Shown piece after piece: positions 46,301 through 58,460 of a DNA stretch of 64,000 nt. The notes beneath the pieces are model-generated. The model did not search any database. It saw nothing but the letters and a program-made list of their open reading frames with translations, and was not told the origin of the DNA. Every line of letters starts with the position of its first letter. Within the stretch, counting starts at the first letter, position 1. The translations under genes and the position numbers were made by a program. This stretch comes from Lichina pygmaea (lineage: Eukaryota; Ascomycota; Lichinomycetes; Lichinales; Lichinaceae). Location: NCBI GenBank assembly GCA_963422465.1, contig OY730173.1, forward strand, positions 992,001-1,056,000. Direction: 5' to 3'.

Positions 46301-48653
46301 GTTGAATGACCGCTAGCCTGCTTGCTGGCTGACTTGTTCGCCTGCCTGCCTACGCAAGCAGACTCGAGACGACAAGCCGATCGGCCACGACGTACCTACG
46401 TACAGTACGTATGTACGTACGTGGTGTCACGGCTTGAAGGCAAGGAGACGGCGTCATCTTTGGTCGTGGTCTAGCCTTCCTAGCCCACGCTCGACTGGAA
46501 TACGCTGTCGTGTGCTTCCTCGGCCTCGAGCCCTGCTCAGCTGGCTGGACGGCGATCTTGCGTTTTGCCGCAGAGGGTGCTTTGCTTTTTACCAGAGCTC
46601 GGCCTGAATTGTACGCATGTGCGTGTCGTACCGCAACCCTTACAATACCACCTTTACACGGCAGTCCAGTCGTGACAGCACTTGGCCTCGTTGGCTTGGC
46701 CGTGGGGCTTGGCTCGACAGACGGTCGCAGCTTGCTTTTTCTCACAGCACTTCTTCGAGCAAGTTGTTTTCACCCCACCTTGCAACGACTTGGCTGCTGG
46801 CTACTCACGCTGTACGTACAGTACGTACGTCCGTACGTACTAGCTTGCGGATCGAACCAAGTTTGCGTCAAGCTTCGTCGGCCTGGTTTCCAGGATGGCA
46901 GCGTCTTGCCATCCTGCGGCTTGCTGGTCTGTGTCTCTGCGGGCGTTCCCAAGAAGGCTACGCCACTGCACCTCAAGGGAAGACCAGTCCGCTTCGACAC
47001 TGTAGCTCTGGCTCTAGCTCTAGCCTTACTGTACGGCGTGGCCGGCCTTGGCCGGCTGAGTGCCGGAAAGTCGCTCACTCGTCATGTCATCGTGATGATT
47101 GGCATCGTGGGAGCTTGCCGGTGGCTTGCTCCCTCTGATCGCCGCGACTGCAGGGCCAAATGTGCCTATTTGCTCCCGTTGCTTGCTGACCGCATTCTCC
47201 GTCATGGAGCACCCCTCCACGATGCTTCTGATCGTAAGGATGCTTGCACGGGCAAGGGCGCAGTCCTTCCGCCCGAAGTACTACCCACGTACGCAAAAAC
47301 GGATGTTGGAAAGCCGGGCCAAGAACTGAACGATGGCTGACGTCCCGTATCTCCGGGTGCCGTACGGAGGTACGTCCCGTACGGGCCATCTGAACCCACG
47401 GAGGCGGGGGCCCTTTTTCGGCATCCTGATTCAGGCATGAGGCACCTCGTACATGCGTACTTACTGTGGGTATATCACGACGATACCGCTGGTACTCTGG
47501 TACGAGGCGTACAGGTACCCACGGGGTGGGACCAAGCCATATCGTTCCGCGAACGCGCTCAGACGCGTCCGCCGTCAGCCCACTATACGCGCTGGGCCGG
47601 CTGGGGGTCATGCCATCGCATCGGGAGGATTTCTACCTGCGCACAGAGCACTTCCGCACAGCGTTGCTCACCATCTGCGGTCGCCCCGCGGCGATTCGAC
47701 ATCTCGAGCGGCGACGGAGATCAAACGTGACGTCGGTCTGGCGCAGGACGGCACTGCAGGCTTCTCACAGCCGGGCAGGGCAATTCAAGCGGACAGTCCC
47801 TTGGGTATACCCCACCTATGCTAAAACTTCTCTTAGAATACCCTCCTTCCCGGGATATACCCCTTCGGAGCTGTATACTTATAATTTGCCCTGTCCTCTC
47901 ACTGGAAGAGAAGTACCCCCTGGTACTCTGTCCCAGCCAGTCACATCACTGCTGACCGCCGACCGCCGACCGCCGACTGCCGACTGCCGACCTGACTGCC
48001 CCCCAACCACAAGCCCACCAACCCCTGACTGCCCCCGCCGAGTACGTACGTATGTTACCTTGAGAACAGGCCTCTCACTACACAAGTACGGAACGTACAT
48101 CTGTACTGATATACTTCCGTACTCGGTACAAGGGTACAGGTAGTGGTACAGTACGTACAAAGGTACCTGTATAGCATTACATAAGCTACAGTACGTACCT
48201 TCTGCACCTACGAGTGCTCAGGGCAAATTCAAGGCACTTTGGTTTTTTCGTGTGGCGCGGGTGGCGCAGGCCTGTGGCGGTCCGGGGGCCGTGGGGGGGT
48301 ACATCCCGGGAAAGGGGGTCTCTTCGGGGAAGTTGTTGCATAAGTGGGGTCTACCCGAGGGATTGTCCGGCAATTCGAGGCGGTTGGAAGAGACCAGGCC
48401 GCCTTCATGTTTCAACGTCGTCCCGTATGGCAAATCCATCAGGTTTCGGCGTCGACGATTGGCCCAGAATTTCGACATCCCAAAAAGGCCATCTTCTTGG
48501 AGACCGGGCAGGCTGTCAGGCCTGTCTTGAAGAAGGCGGACCGGCGGCCAAGAAAAGGAACGAACGGCCTGGAGCGGCCCTCCGAATCAGCCAACAAAAG
48601 CCAGGGGTGCTTGGGGCCTACCGTACCGCCACCGTACCGTACTTTACTCCACT

Positions 48654-48671
48654 GTACGGAGTACTCCGTAC
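48654..48671. repeat. Perfect 18-bp palindrome GTACGGAGTACTCCGTAC
   Basis: The sequence equals its own reverse complement over 18 bp and sits within a cluster of GTACGT repeats. Shorter versions recur elsewhere in the intergenic DNA of the window. Confidence 0.9.
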
Positions 48672-50884
48672 GTTACGTACGTACGTATCGTACGCACTTC
48701 ATACGCGCCACATTGCGGCTGCCAAACTGGAAGCATGCCGCTTCTGAGACGTGAATCCTTGGCTCGGCATTTTTCGAACCCCTCCACGGCCACCATGCCG
48801 TCCAATCGTTCGTCTCGCGCTGCCGTTGTAGCATTCGCTTGGGCTAAGATGGGGCGCCTCGGTCGACCGACGCTCTCGTCTGTATGTACATACGTACATA
48901 CGGACCACGCTCGACATGGGACCGGGGTCTTGACGCTCGGCGACCAAGGCACGACTCTCGTCACGGGCGTGAGCGCAGCTCAGACTTACGAGTTTCCTTG
49001 GCCGGCCCCGGCTGGATCATCGTATGCGGCATGGTACGCTTCATTGGTGGCCCGACGCTCGCCGCAAATCTCGCACGTCACCTTCGCGATCGAGCGGGTG
49101 GAGGGGACGGCATCCCTGTTCCTTTGTACGCGCGGGCAGCGGCCATGGCCAGCTGGCAAGGCTCGCTCGGAAGAGGCTAGGCGATGCCTTTTGGTCAAGG
49201 CAAGCTTCCGAGTCGCCAGCTGCCGTGACACGCGAGCACGTGAGGAGAAGTAGCTGGACGAGGACGAGACGGATGGTCGTCTTCGGCAACGTCCAGCTCA
49301 TCAGCGCGTTCGTGTGCCGGCAGCAAACGCAGCAGAACCAGCGTCTCGCCCGCGTCTTCCATCTCGAGACTTTTCTGCTGGATCGCTTGGACCCTAAGGT
49401 ATGGTCCCAAGCCGGCTCTTGGAAGGAGATTTGACCCGACACCGACACGGGGTTAAGCTCCAGCGTCTTCGTAGGGCTAAGAGGCGAACGACGGCCCGGG
49501 CAGGCCAAGGCAATGCACGAAGCGGGGCAGTCAAGAGCGCTTTTTTCAGCTTGACTCGCTTATCTTTCTCCTTTTCTCGCTCACGGCTGTATGCAGGTGC
49601 GTGAGGAGGATGAGGAGGAGGGGGACGATGCGTGCATGGATACGTACGAGTACACGCATGCAGCATGCGTCAGGCAGCTCTGCTGCCAGGGTTCGATGCC
49701 AGGATTCTCTAGAGCGGATGACGAAACACCGCTTTCTTCAGATCGCTTTTCTGACCCGGAGGTGGGAGGGGAAAGACGCCGTCGAACATCGATCAAAAGT
49801 CGGAGCTGGATTGGATGCAGGGAAAGATCAGCCCTCCGTGTGATCTGAACAGATCGACCATCTTCGTGGACCTGCCATTGGTTGACGCGGATCACACGTC
49901 AACCGGAAGGACGGAACGGATGATTTGGCGCCAAACGATGGGTGGCAGCAGAACAAGGGAGAGCTACCCTTGAAGAAGAACAGGATGGCCAGCCTGCATC
50001 TAAAGCGGCTTGCTAAGACGTTCGACCACACGGTAACGCATGTTTGATGGCCAAGACTTGGGATCGTCAATCAGCATCCCTCGATTCAGAGATGCTCATG
50101 TGGAGATCTTCGTCACTTGTCTCGCTCGGTGGAAATCATCTTGGAACTCCTGAGCCATTCAATCTTCTTTTTTCCACGAATTCGATGAAGCCACAGCCGG
50201 TCATCGCCATCACGAGCGAGCAATCGACCAAAGGTCTCATTTGATTGAAGCCGATCGTCTTCAGACCTGAATGCCCCCCGGGACCTTGTCGCTTCTGATC
50301 TTGGACCACGGATGCTTGCCGATCTGCAGGCAAGCCGAAGGCAACAGAACATGCCCTCTGAGGGCTGACGCAAGCGGTCAAAGCCACAACACATCTTCTG
50401 ATCACTGTGGATGCACCCAAATTGTTCCACGAGCACCTTCACGAATCAGCTGCTGCGAGGAGACGCCCCACCGACTGGCCCGCCGTCGTGGTCCTCATGC
50501 GGCTTCAGCATGTTATAGACTTTGCAACGCCCTGCCGGCATTCGGCCGAGATGCGAGGGTGCTCCACGATATTTCAATTACCGTCTTGGCGAGGAGAGGG
50601 GTCTCTTCGCTGAGCCGCAGGCCATCGTCGGCAAGCAGCGCAAATCGCTGACGACGCCGAGGCCCTGCTACCTCCACAGGGAACCTGCAGCTTATATGCG
50701 CAACGATGGTCCAAGACGCCTCAGCATCGGCGAGGAGGGCGAAAGGGATGCATCGCAGGTGCTTGAAGAGCCAGCAGTCCGGGAGGCTGCGGTTCCGGTA
50801 CCTACGATGCAGCGCGCAGGGGCTTCGCTGTTGTGGAACCTGCCGTGCGACGAGAACACTGTGCGTAAGTACAGTATGTTCGAT

Positions 50885-50906
50885 CCCCCCCCCCCCCCCC
50901 CCCCCC
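50885..50906 (+). repeat. Poly-C run
   Basis: Twenty-two consecutive cytosines lie in intergenic DNA about 590 bp before the UTP4 start codon. Confidence 0.9.
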
Positions 50907-51491
50907 AGGCAGCGAGTGAAGATGATGGTCAACGTCAGTCGTTCCGGTCCCCATGATGCGGTTGGTCTAAGATCTCGTTGGTCGTACGAGTAGAGGCCTG
51001 GTGAAGAGCTCTACTGCTGCTGTAGACTATCGGCGGCGGATAGCCATCTGACAATTGATCTCAAGCTCGCGCCTGAGAGATAGAGGAGCGAAGTCGTACT
51101 ACAGAACCAGAAGCTCCATCGAAAGCCAGCAAGGGCCCAAGATCGACACGTCGGCCACAGACTTGGCCTGGTCATTGAAGATTGCTTACGGACATCATGT
51201 GTAGTACGCCTAGTCAGCCGAAGAGCGGTGACGTACCCCACTCCGCACGTGTATGATGCGGCTCTGCGCGGGGCTCTTCTCGCTCGCGTAAACTTGCCTT
51301 CCGTAGTTGAGCCGCCCAAAACAATTCAGCACCTCAAGGATGAAGAGCAGAGCCGCATCTCTGGATGATTTTCGATCTGGTGGAGCCTGGAGTGAAGACG
51401 ATGAGCTTCTGCTGCATACTAGAATCAATCATCGTAGAGCCGCTCGCTCGCTCGTTCGCTCTCAAGTCTTCGCGATCGCGCTTGGGACAAG

Positions 51492-54038
51492 ATGGATGTT
51501 CACCGCTGTCGCTTCGTGCCTTACCCGCCGTCCGCCATCAACGCCCTGGCATTCTCACACCCGTCTCCTGGCTCTGCCCGCGGCGACCTGCCTGACGATC
51601 TGAGACTGGCGCTGGGTCGGGCCAACGGCGATATCGAGATCTGGAACCCTTTGAATGGAGCATGGTTCCACGAATCGACCCTCCGAGGAGGCAAGGACCG
51701 CAGCATCGAAGGCCTCGTTTGGACGCAGGACCCCCCCGAGCATGACGACGCCGACCGATCGCACCCGGGGAAGCTGAGGCTCTTCAGCATCGGCTACTCC
51801 ACGTACGTGACCGAGTGGGACATTGCCACGGGCCGGCCGACGAGACATTCTGGAGGCAACCACGGCGAGGTATGGTGTCTCGCGGCCCGGCCACGACGAG
51901 CGGTCTCGGACGGAGGCGTCCCTGGAGCGGCGCCGGACCGGGACGCTCCGTCCTGCCAGAAGCTGGCCGCAGGGTGCGCCGATGGAGCCGTGGTGCTCCT
52001 CTCGACGGATGATGGAGACCTGCGGTTCGAGAAGCTGCTGGCACCGCCCTCGGCCAAGAAGGCCCGCGTCTTGAGCATCGCGTTCCGCGACCAGACCACC
52101 CTCGTGGCGGGCTGCGCCGACAGCGTCATCCGTATCCTGGACGTCCGCAACGGCCGCCTGATCCGGAGCTTGTCGCTCGGGGCCGGTCCCGTCGACGCGC
52201 CGCGGGACACGCTCGTCTGGACCGTCAGGATCCTTCCCGGCGGGGACATTGTGTCGGGCGACTCGACCGGCGAGGTACGCTTCTGGGACGGGCAGACGTA
52301 CACGCTGCTGCAGCGTCTGCAAGGCCATCAGGCCGACGTGTTGGATCTCGAAGTCAGCGCCGACGGCCAGACGGTGGTCAGCGGGGGCATGGACCGACGC
52401 ACGGTCGTCTACACGCGGAGCGCCGCGCGAAAGGGTGGTGGAGGCTCTCGATGGTCTACGATGGCCCGTTCCAGGCTGCACTCGCACGACGTCAAGGCGA
52501 TGGCGGCCTTCGACTCCAACGCCATGAGCGTCGTGGTCTCGGGAGGTTCGTGGCCGCGGTCCGATGTTTGGTACGATACGATACGCACGACGCTGATTCC
52601 TCCTTAAGGTCTGGACACCAACCTCGTCGTCACGCCGCTACGGGAGTACGGCAAAGAGAACCATCGGACAATCTCGAGCCTCCCGCAGGTTCCTGTCGTG
52701 CAGAGCGCGCCTGCGAGACGGCTCGTCTTGGGCTGGTGGAACAGAGAAGTCTGGATCTGGCGATTCACTGGATTGCCGCCTGCCATGGGTGATGGCCACG
52801 GAGAGGCGCTCGTGCCATTCGAGATGCCTCAGAATCCGAAACTGGTTGCTCGAATCGCCATCAAGGTAGGTTGCCATCCATCGACGGTGGCCGTGGGCCG
52901 TCTCGTCATATTCTGATGTCCTTTTTCTCAGACGGAAGAGAACATCGCCTCGGCCTCCGTCTCGGAATGCGGCGCGCTCCTCGCCGTCTCGACCGCTTCC
53001 GAACTTCGATTGTTCCGTCTTGGCCCCGCAAAACCGGGCGACGGGCGCGAGCTACGGGTACGCAAGGTCGAGATGCCCGAGCACATCTCGAAGCGTGCAA
53101 CGAGACAGGTGCTCATCTCACCGGACAGCCGATGGCTATGTCTCGTCTCTCCGGAGAGCTGCGTGGCTCTGGCACGACTCGTGATGGAGCCCCAGTCGCC
53201 TCGCGGCATCCGCATCGTGCCCGAACTGGTCAAGTTGGCTCGATCCAAGGCCCGTTCGGAGAGTCGGCCGGGGGCGCCGTCTTCATGTCCGCTAGGGGCG
53301 TACAAGCGGAGCATCAGCCGAGTGGCTTTCTCGGCCGACACCAGGATCCTCGTGGCCGGGGACCTTTCGGGCCACCTCGACAGCTGGCTTCTCGAGGGCT
53401 ACGAGGACATGACTTTTGGTGAGGGACGAGTCGGCGACAGCGACGGAGGAGCGACGACGGCCTCTTCGGCCAGCGAGGCGAGCGGCGAAAGCAGAGCGGA
53501 CAGCAGACGACGACGCGGCCCGGTCCTGTTCGGGCAGCGTTGGGTGCCGAACCCCTCGAGGACGCTCATCCCTGACCTCCCCGCCGCGCCCTTGCTTCTG
53601 TCGTTCCGCCCGTTGCGCGGACCGAGCTCCTCCGCCGCCTACAAGCAGGACGGCAAGATCATCGACGCCACGCGCCACAACCCTCATCCACACTCTCTCG
53701 ACGTGCCCGTCCGGGAAGATCGACTGTTCGTCCTGACCGCGAACCACCAAGCGTACGAATTCCAGATGTCTCAGGGCAAGCTGTCGTCTTGGTCGCGACG
53801 GAACCCGACGTCGTGTTTTCCGGACCGCCTCCTGGTCTGCAGGGATCGTGCCATGGGGTGTGTCTGGGACAGCGCCGGCGTGAGCGATCGGATATGGATC
53901 TACGCCAGCTCTTGGGTGTGCATGATCGATCTCGCGCAGGACTTGTCGCCCAGCAGGCAGCCTCTGCAGAAAGCGGGGAACGACACGCGAGGCCCACGGC
54001 GCGAGCAGAGACGAAAGCGGAAGCGCGAGTCGAAGCTA

Positions 54039-54093
<55 letters not shown>

Positions 54094-54605
54094 TGCGAGC
54101 GCACACGTCCGGCGCCGGCAGCAAGATCCCGCAGTCGGAGCTGCGGGTGTCGCTGGGACGAAAGATGCGAAGGTTCGAAGGCGCGCAGCCCACGGGGTCC
54201 GAGGTCATTCGTCTCGACCCGCCGCCACCAAGACCACCGCACGACGGCGAGGACGAGACGGTGGCGGAGTGGGACCTCGTCCAAACGCGACGCCGAGTCA
54301 CCAACGGCATCAGCACGGAGGCACCGAGCGAGGTTCCGGCCGGGCAGACGCAGGGAGACGCTCTGCCTGCCAATGCCCTCACGGTCCACAGAGGCGCCGG
54401 TGCCAGCACGAGACGAGCCTTTTGGATAAGTCACCGGTACCGGCCGATCCTCGGGCTCGTCCGTCTCAGCGGTCGCGACGCGCGGGGAGAGGCCGGGGAC
54501 ATGACGGGGGAGACGGGAGCGCTGGAAGTGGCGGTCGTCGAGCGACCTTCCTGGGATCTCGATCTGCCACCGCGACTCCAAGCCGATTACGAGTACACGG
54601 TGTGA
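51492..54605 (+). CDS. UTP4: U3 snoRNP / t-UTP subunit Utp4 (WD40)
   Basis: Utp4 is a subunit of the UTP-A complex that binds nascent pre-rRNA for 40S subunit processing in the nucleolus. Exons 51492-52545, 52609-52865 and 52932-54605 give 994 residues, somewhat longer than yeast Utp4. The start MDVHRCRFVPYPPSAINALAF is highly characteristic. Tandem WD40 blades follow, for example LRLALGRANGDIEIWNP, GEVWCLAARP, KLAAGCADGAVVLL, ADSVIRILDVRNGRLI, SGDSTGEVRFWDG and QTVVSGGMDRR. The second propeller continues through CGALLAVSTASELRLFRL and ILVAGDLSGHLDSWLLE. A C-terminal insert carries exactly 18 aspartates, and Arg/Lys clusters flank it. Extra length comes mainly from such low-complexity insertions. 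Intron 1 has an unusual donor GTTCGT. Confidence 0.93.
54039..54092 (+). repeat. (GAC)18 microsatellite, poly-Asp in UTP4
   Basis: Eighteen consecutive GAC codons in the last UTP4 exon encode an unbroken aspartate run between two basic segments. Confidence 0.95.
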
Positions 54606-57100
54606 GTTGAGCGGGCCTCACGTCGGTCCACCCGAGATCCGGGGGTGGGAGGTCGGATTCACATATGCGCCACGTGGAGGTTCGGATTCACACGTCTACC
54701 ACGTGGACGCCGCAGGAGGCACTTCGACGATGGCGATCGGCCGCAGGCCACAGATCCTGCGATTACGGCGGACGGATGCCGTGTACAGTCCGGGGCGGTG
54801 CATGGTCTAGAGAGGCGTCGTCAAGTGGCCTGCGTGGCCAACGCGGCCAACGGCTCTCATCTCAGCACGCGCACCTCAGACACGTCATCTGTTTGTCTCG
54901 TCGTCTCCAGTGCCGGTTCTTGTCTCTGAGCCACGGTTTCCGATGCTGCCCTATCCTCGTGTCTCAGGTCTCAGGCGACGAACGTCAGATGATAATTGTC
55001 AAGTGTCAAGTGTCACATGCCGTGTTTCACGCAGAGAGCTGTCAATCGAGCCTGATTTCTTCTACGGGACTGTAGTAAGCAGGTAACAACCATCATCAGC
55101 GAATAGAGTAATCTACTCGTACAGACCTCGTTCATTGTCCGTCCCTCAAGCAATCCACCGACATGATAAACGTACTGTAGTTACGTAACGTAGAACCACC
55201 CAATTTCTTCCCCGTTCAATTTTCCCAAGAGGCAATTAGCTGATATTGACTTGTTCCCGCTACGGAAGTAAGTATACATGCTTCGAGATGGAAAGCTCCT
55301 TCAATACTTCGTACATCTACTGGAAACTCAACCCCCCACGAGCGTCGCGATCATGACTGGACCTACGTACGTACCCACCCTGCCTAAAGTACGTCACGCA
55401 TGCAGAGAGCTTTGTTGCAAAGCAAGGAGATCCATCGGTCGATCGACTGGTCGATCGAGAGAAGAGGCTGGATCACAAACAGAAGATCCAGGCTATCCAG
55501 GCCATCTACTGTAGGAGGGCAATACCCGTAGAGGCCGGTGGAGGGCAGTGGAGGGCAGTGGATGGGGGTGCAGGAGTAAAAGAGGTCTCTGGCTCTTGCC
55601 TTCTTGGTCAAGTTTTGCTTTCTCAAAGTACCGTAGCTAGCTGGCTGGCTGGCAATTGGGGCTGGTCGGGAGATCTTCGTCGGGTCTGCTGGTTGGGATG
55701 CGGTAATCGAACTGTTGTCGCCGGGTGCGTCGCTTGCGGCTCTGTCCGGGCGTTCGCTCTTCATGGGAGTTGGTACGGGTAGCAAGATCGATACTGACTA
55801 AGCTTGAAAAGAGGGAGTTGGGCGTGACGAATATAATGTTACAGTGGTACTATTAGTAAGCTGAACAATCAGCGACCATGTCACAGCTAAGCATTCTAGA
55901 TGTCTCGAGGAGTGCGACAGTGCGGCTCTGCAAGCAGCTTTTGCTTGTACTCCCGTAATGTTGCGTCTGTCACCCACCCTGTATAGCTGGTATATACGTA
56001 TACGTACGTATGGAGCATAGGTTCATAGAGGCCTGCGACGACTCAAACCTCCACGCGGTGCAGGCTGGGAACCTCGGGGCAGCGATGGCAGGCAGTCTCC
56101 CAAGCTGCTTGTAGTCGCTGCACCGAGAGCTAATTGAGTCACCGGTCGAGCTGCTGGTGCCCGTGGAGCGACGGGCCACCGGAGGTGTCGCGCAGGCACC
56201 CTGGACGCCCCTGTGAAGTGACATCAGCAGAACAGAGGACTGCGACCAAACTGGTTATGAAAACCACCCGACAGATGTCTACCGTGTACGCTACGGCCTG
56301 AAGCCAGCCCTGCAGCTGGTGGATGTGAAGTCTAGGCATCCGACAGGGCACCTCTGGAGTAGTCGAGAGGAGTTCCATCGTGCCACCCCCCCCCCCCCCT
56401 AGCAGAGTCTCCAGCAGCTGATGTGTCGAGGATCTTGTTCTAGGAGGGGAGTGATATCTGCACCGTGGCATTGTTAATTGAACGGGGACTGTGTGTTCAG
56501 GAAGGCGAGCAGGTAGCCTGAAGGAAGCCCGCCGCTCCAGTGCCTAAGGGCCGTGTGATAGCCAAAGTGCTGGCTTGATGGTTTTGCCTAAGGTCTTGCC
56601 ACGGGTTCCCTTCAGACTGCCTGTAGACCGGGGCCGGGGCACTGGAGATTCTCTGTTCTCTGTTCAGAGAGTCTCCAGTGGGCCACCACGTACAACCGGG
56701 GCCCCACAGGCAACAGCGGGCAGATGGAGACTCCTCCCTACTTGGTTAGTGGGCTGGAAAGGCAGTCCTGCAGGTGCTGGCATGGCCTGCAGGGTCTGTA
56801 GAGCCTGCGAGGCATGGTCAGCCTCTGTACAAGAGATCTACAGAGGTAACGCGAAACAGCGAGAGCTGCGGGGCGTGGCATATAATGGCAGTGACGGCAG
56901 TAGGGTCTGGGCCTACTACAAGACTGTCTATATGGCCTGAGAGGACAGAAGTGCATGCTGGTCTGTACAGAGTGCAGGCTCAGGCTGCAAATGACAGGCT
57001 CAAGGAGCAAACTGCAGTTGGAGTTGTGGGCTCTGGGCTGGCAACCCAGTGCTCCAAAGCAGGACCTAGAGGTGAGTGTACACGGCAGAGCGCAAAAGGC
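54606..57100. other. Intergenic, transition to repeat-rich DNA
   Basis: After the UTP4 flank the composition becomes less GC-rich and TE-like. The stretch holds GTACGTAC motifs (about 55365-55376 and 55995-56010), a CGAT-rich palindromic patch near 55435-55465, a C run (56386-56399) and a strong hairpin (56640-56680). No host gene is supported. Part of it (from about 56.6 kb) may belong to the non-LTR element whose 3' end follows. Confidence 0.45.
56640..56680. other. 16-bp-stem hairpin
   Basis: The arm at 56640-56655 (CACTGGAGATTCTCTG) pairs with 56665-56680 (CAGAGAGTCTCCAGTG) across nine bases, with one G-T pair. It lies just upstream of the recognised non-LTR remnant. Confidence 0.8.
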
Positions 57101-57458
57101 CTCAGGACTGTGGGGAAGCATGGCAGAGACCCTGCACAGGATGTCAACTCTGCGCTATGCCTCGGCATAGCTCAACTGTGGCTTTCCGACGCCTGCCTGC
57201 AGCTGTGGGGCACAGTGGGAGACTGCCAAGCACGTCATCCTAGACTGCCCACAGCTGCAGCGAGTACGCCGCAGTTTATACACTGCGGCTGCTACTACTG
57301 ACTATCAGGCGATGATGGAAAAACTCTTCCCAGTACCACTACATTCAAGGACCATCACTTCTGATAATCACCGGACTTTGTCAGAAGGTCTGGAAACCAA
57401 GCGAGCATCTGTTGGGAACCACCAAAACCTTAAGGTGAAAACCCATCACTTTGGGTAA
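57100..57458 (+). mobile_element. Non-LTR retrotransposon (LINE) 3' ORF2 remnant
   Basis: One frame, ending in TAA at 57456-57458, reads CSCGAQWETAKHVILDCPQ. This gives the C-x-C-x8-H-x4-C zinc-knuckle signature found at the C-terminus of the reverse transcriptase ORF in fungal LINEs of the Tad1/I type. Codons just upstream carry LRYASA and a stop, so the copy is interrupted at about 57172. Reverse transcriptase and endonuclease domains are not recognisable upstream, so this is a 5'-truncated or decayed copy. I see no poly-A tail directly after the stop. Assignment to a clade is tentative. Confidence 0.55.
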
Positions 57459-58400
57459 CCCAGCCTGTTTGTCAAAAGTTGTGGTCTCTGAATCTTTGAT
57501 CTTCAACTTCAACAACCAACAGACTATCCATAACAAGGTAGAGAGTGGTCAGTGGGATTCTGAAAGACTGGGGACAGGCCCTAATTACCTAGGAACACTC
57601 AGTCTTGGGGTGCAGTCCCAGGATTGAGCAAGTACTCCCAGTCAGACAGAGATAACAGCTTGAACTTCTCTTAAGAGAAACATCTAGCATCAAGGAGATC
57701 AGGGCTCCCAGGATAAGAGAAATAGTTTAGAGCTTGCCTCTAGTGCTGGTAGAGTTGAAAAACTCTAGGAAAGCTCAGGCAGGGGGTGTGGTCTCCAGCT
57801 TGAGTTAATACAGCCAGATTTCCCTAGAGTCTAGTTGGAAAAGACTGTCCAGGAAAGTACAGTCTTGGGGAGTAGTCCCAGGATTGTGCAATTACTGCTA
57901 GGAACCAGGTGACCCTTTGTGAGCAACCAGCTGTGCAGGTTACCTACTCTATGCCTGTCAAAAAGAAGAAACCAGATTCCTCCCAGAACACTACCAGAAG
58001 AACATTATCTTCTCCAACAATGCCAGCTCCCAGTTCTGCTGGTACTCAGCCTAGCTCTTCTACCCCCTATCCAGCTCTCCAGAATGACTACAATCTACTG
58101 GACTCATGGCTCAAGACTCAAGTGTTGCGGTCTGTACCGTGCCATCCTAACTGAGTATAGGATTAAGAGTGAGATGTGGAAGGCGGGTTGGTTCTCGCAG
58201 GAGAGGAGTGTCAAGGAGTGCGAAGGGGTTTGGTGGAACATGGTGGTGGTGACACCTGATCAATAGCTTTGTACAAAAGGATTGTATTGAAGTAGATCTA
58301 GTTGTCTGGATCACAACATGAGTTGAAGACAATTGTTCCATAAGGGAACTATCGCCAGACTATATAGTGCTGGCCTGTCAAGATGATTGAGATTGTCTTG
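57459..58400. other. TE-like, low-information DNA with a direct repeat
   Basis: No gene is recognised. An imperfect direct repeat of about 30 bp (AGTCTTGGGG...AGTCCCAGGATTG) occurs at 57601 and again at 57861, exactly 260 bp apart. A short Pro/Ser-rich frame (57951-58154) starts at MPVKKKKPDSSQ but has no family resemblance. Confidence 0.5.
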
Positions 58401-58460
58401 ACAGTCTTGACGTCAAGACAGGTGAGATTGTCTTGACAGTCCCACCATGTTATGCACCCT

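Larger units (their letters stand above)
46300..51491. other. Gene-poor region with GTAC palindromes
   Basis: I could support no gene. GTACGTAC-type clusters lie near 46.39-46.42, 46.81-46.84, 47.36-47.52, 48.05-48.20, 48.64-48.70 and 48.88-48.90 kb, with a perfect 18-bp palindrome at 48654-48671. A heptamer repeat (CGACCGC/CGACTGC) lies at about 47955-47992 and a run of 22 cytosines at 50885-50906. Open frames occur in all phases at once, typical of GC-rich noncoding sequence. The last few hundred bases should be the UTP4 promoter. Confidence 0.45.

Noticed and set aside
46510-47340. Plus-strand open frame of 276 codons with hydrophobic stretches
   Set aside because: Opens at GTG, includes GTACGT palindromes and simple repeats, overlaps other open frames and matches no membrane-protein family I know.
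48770-48870. Possible tRNA on the minus strand (A-box-like TAGCCCAAGCG and GGTTCGA)
   Set aside because: The T arm and acceptor stem do not pair, and spacing does not give a cloverleaf.
48986-49231. CEICGERR zinc-finger-like motif on the minus strand
   Set aside because: Only one CxxC pair, no partner ligands in a plausible spacing, and no conserved context.
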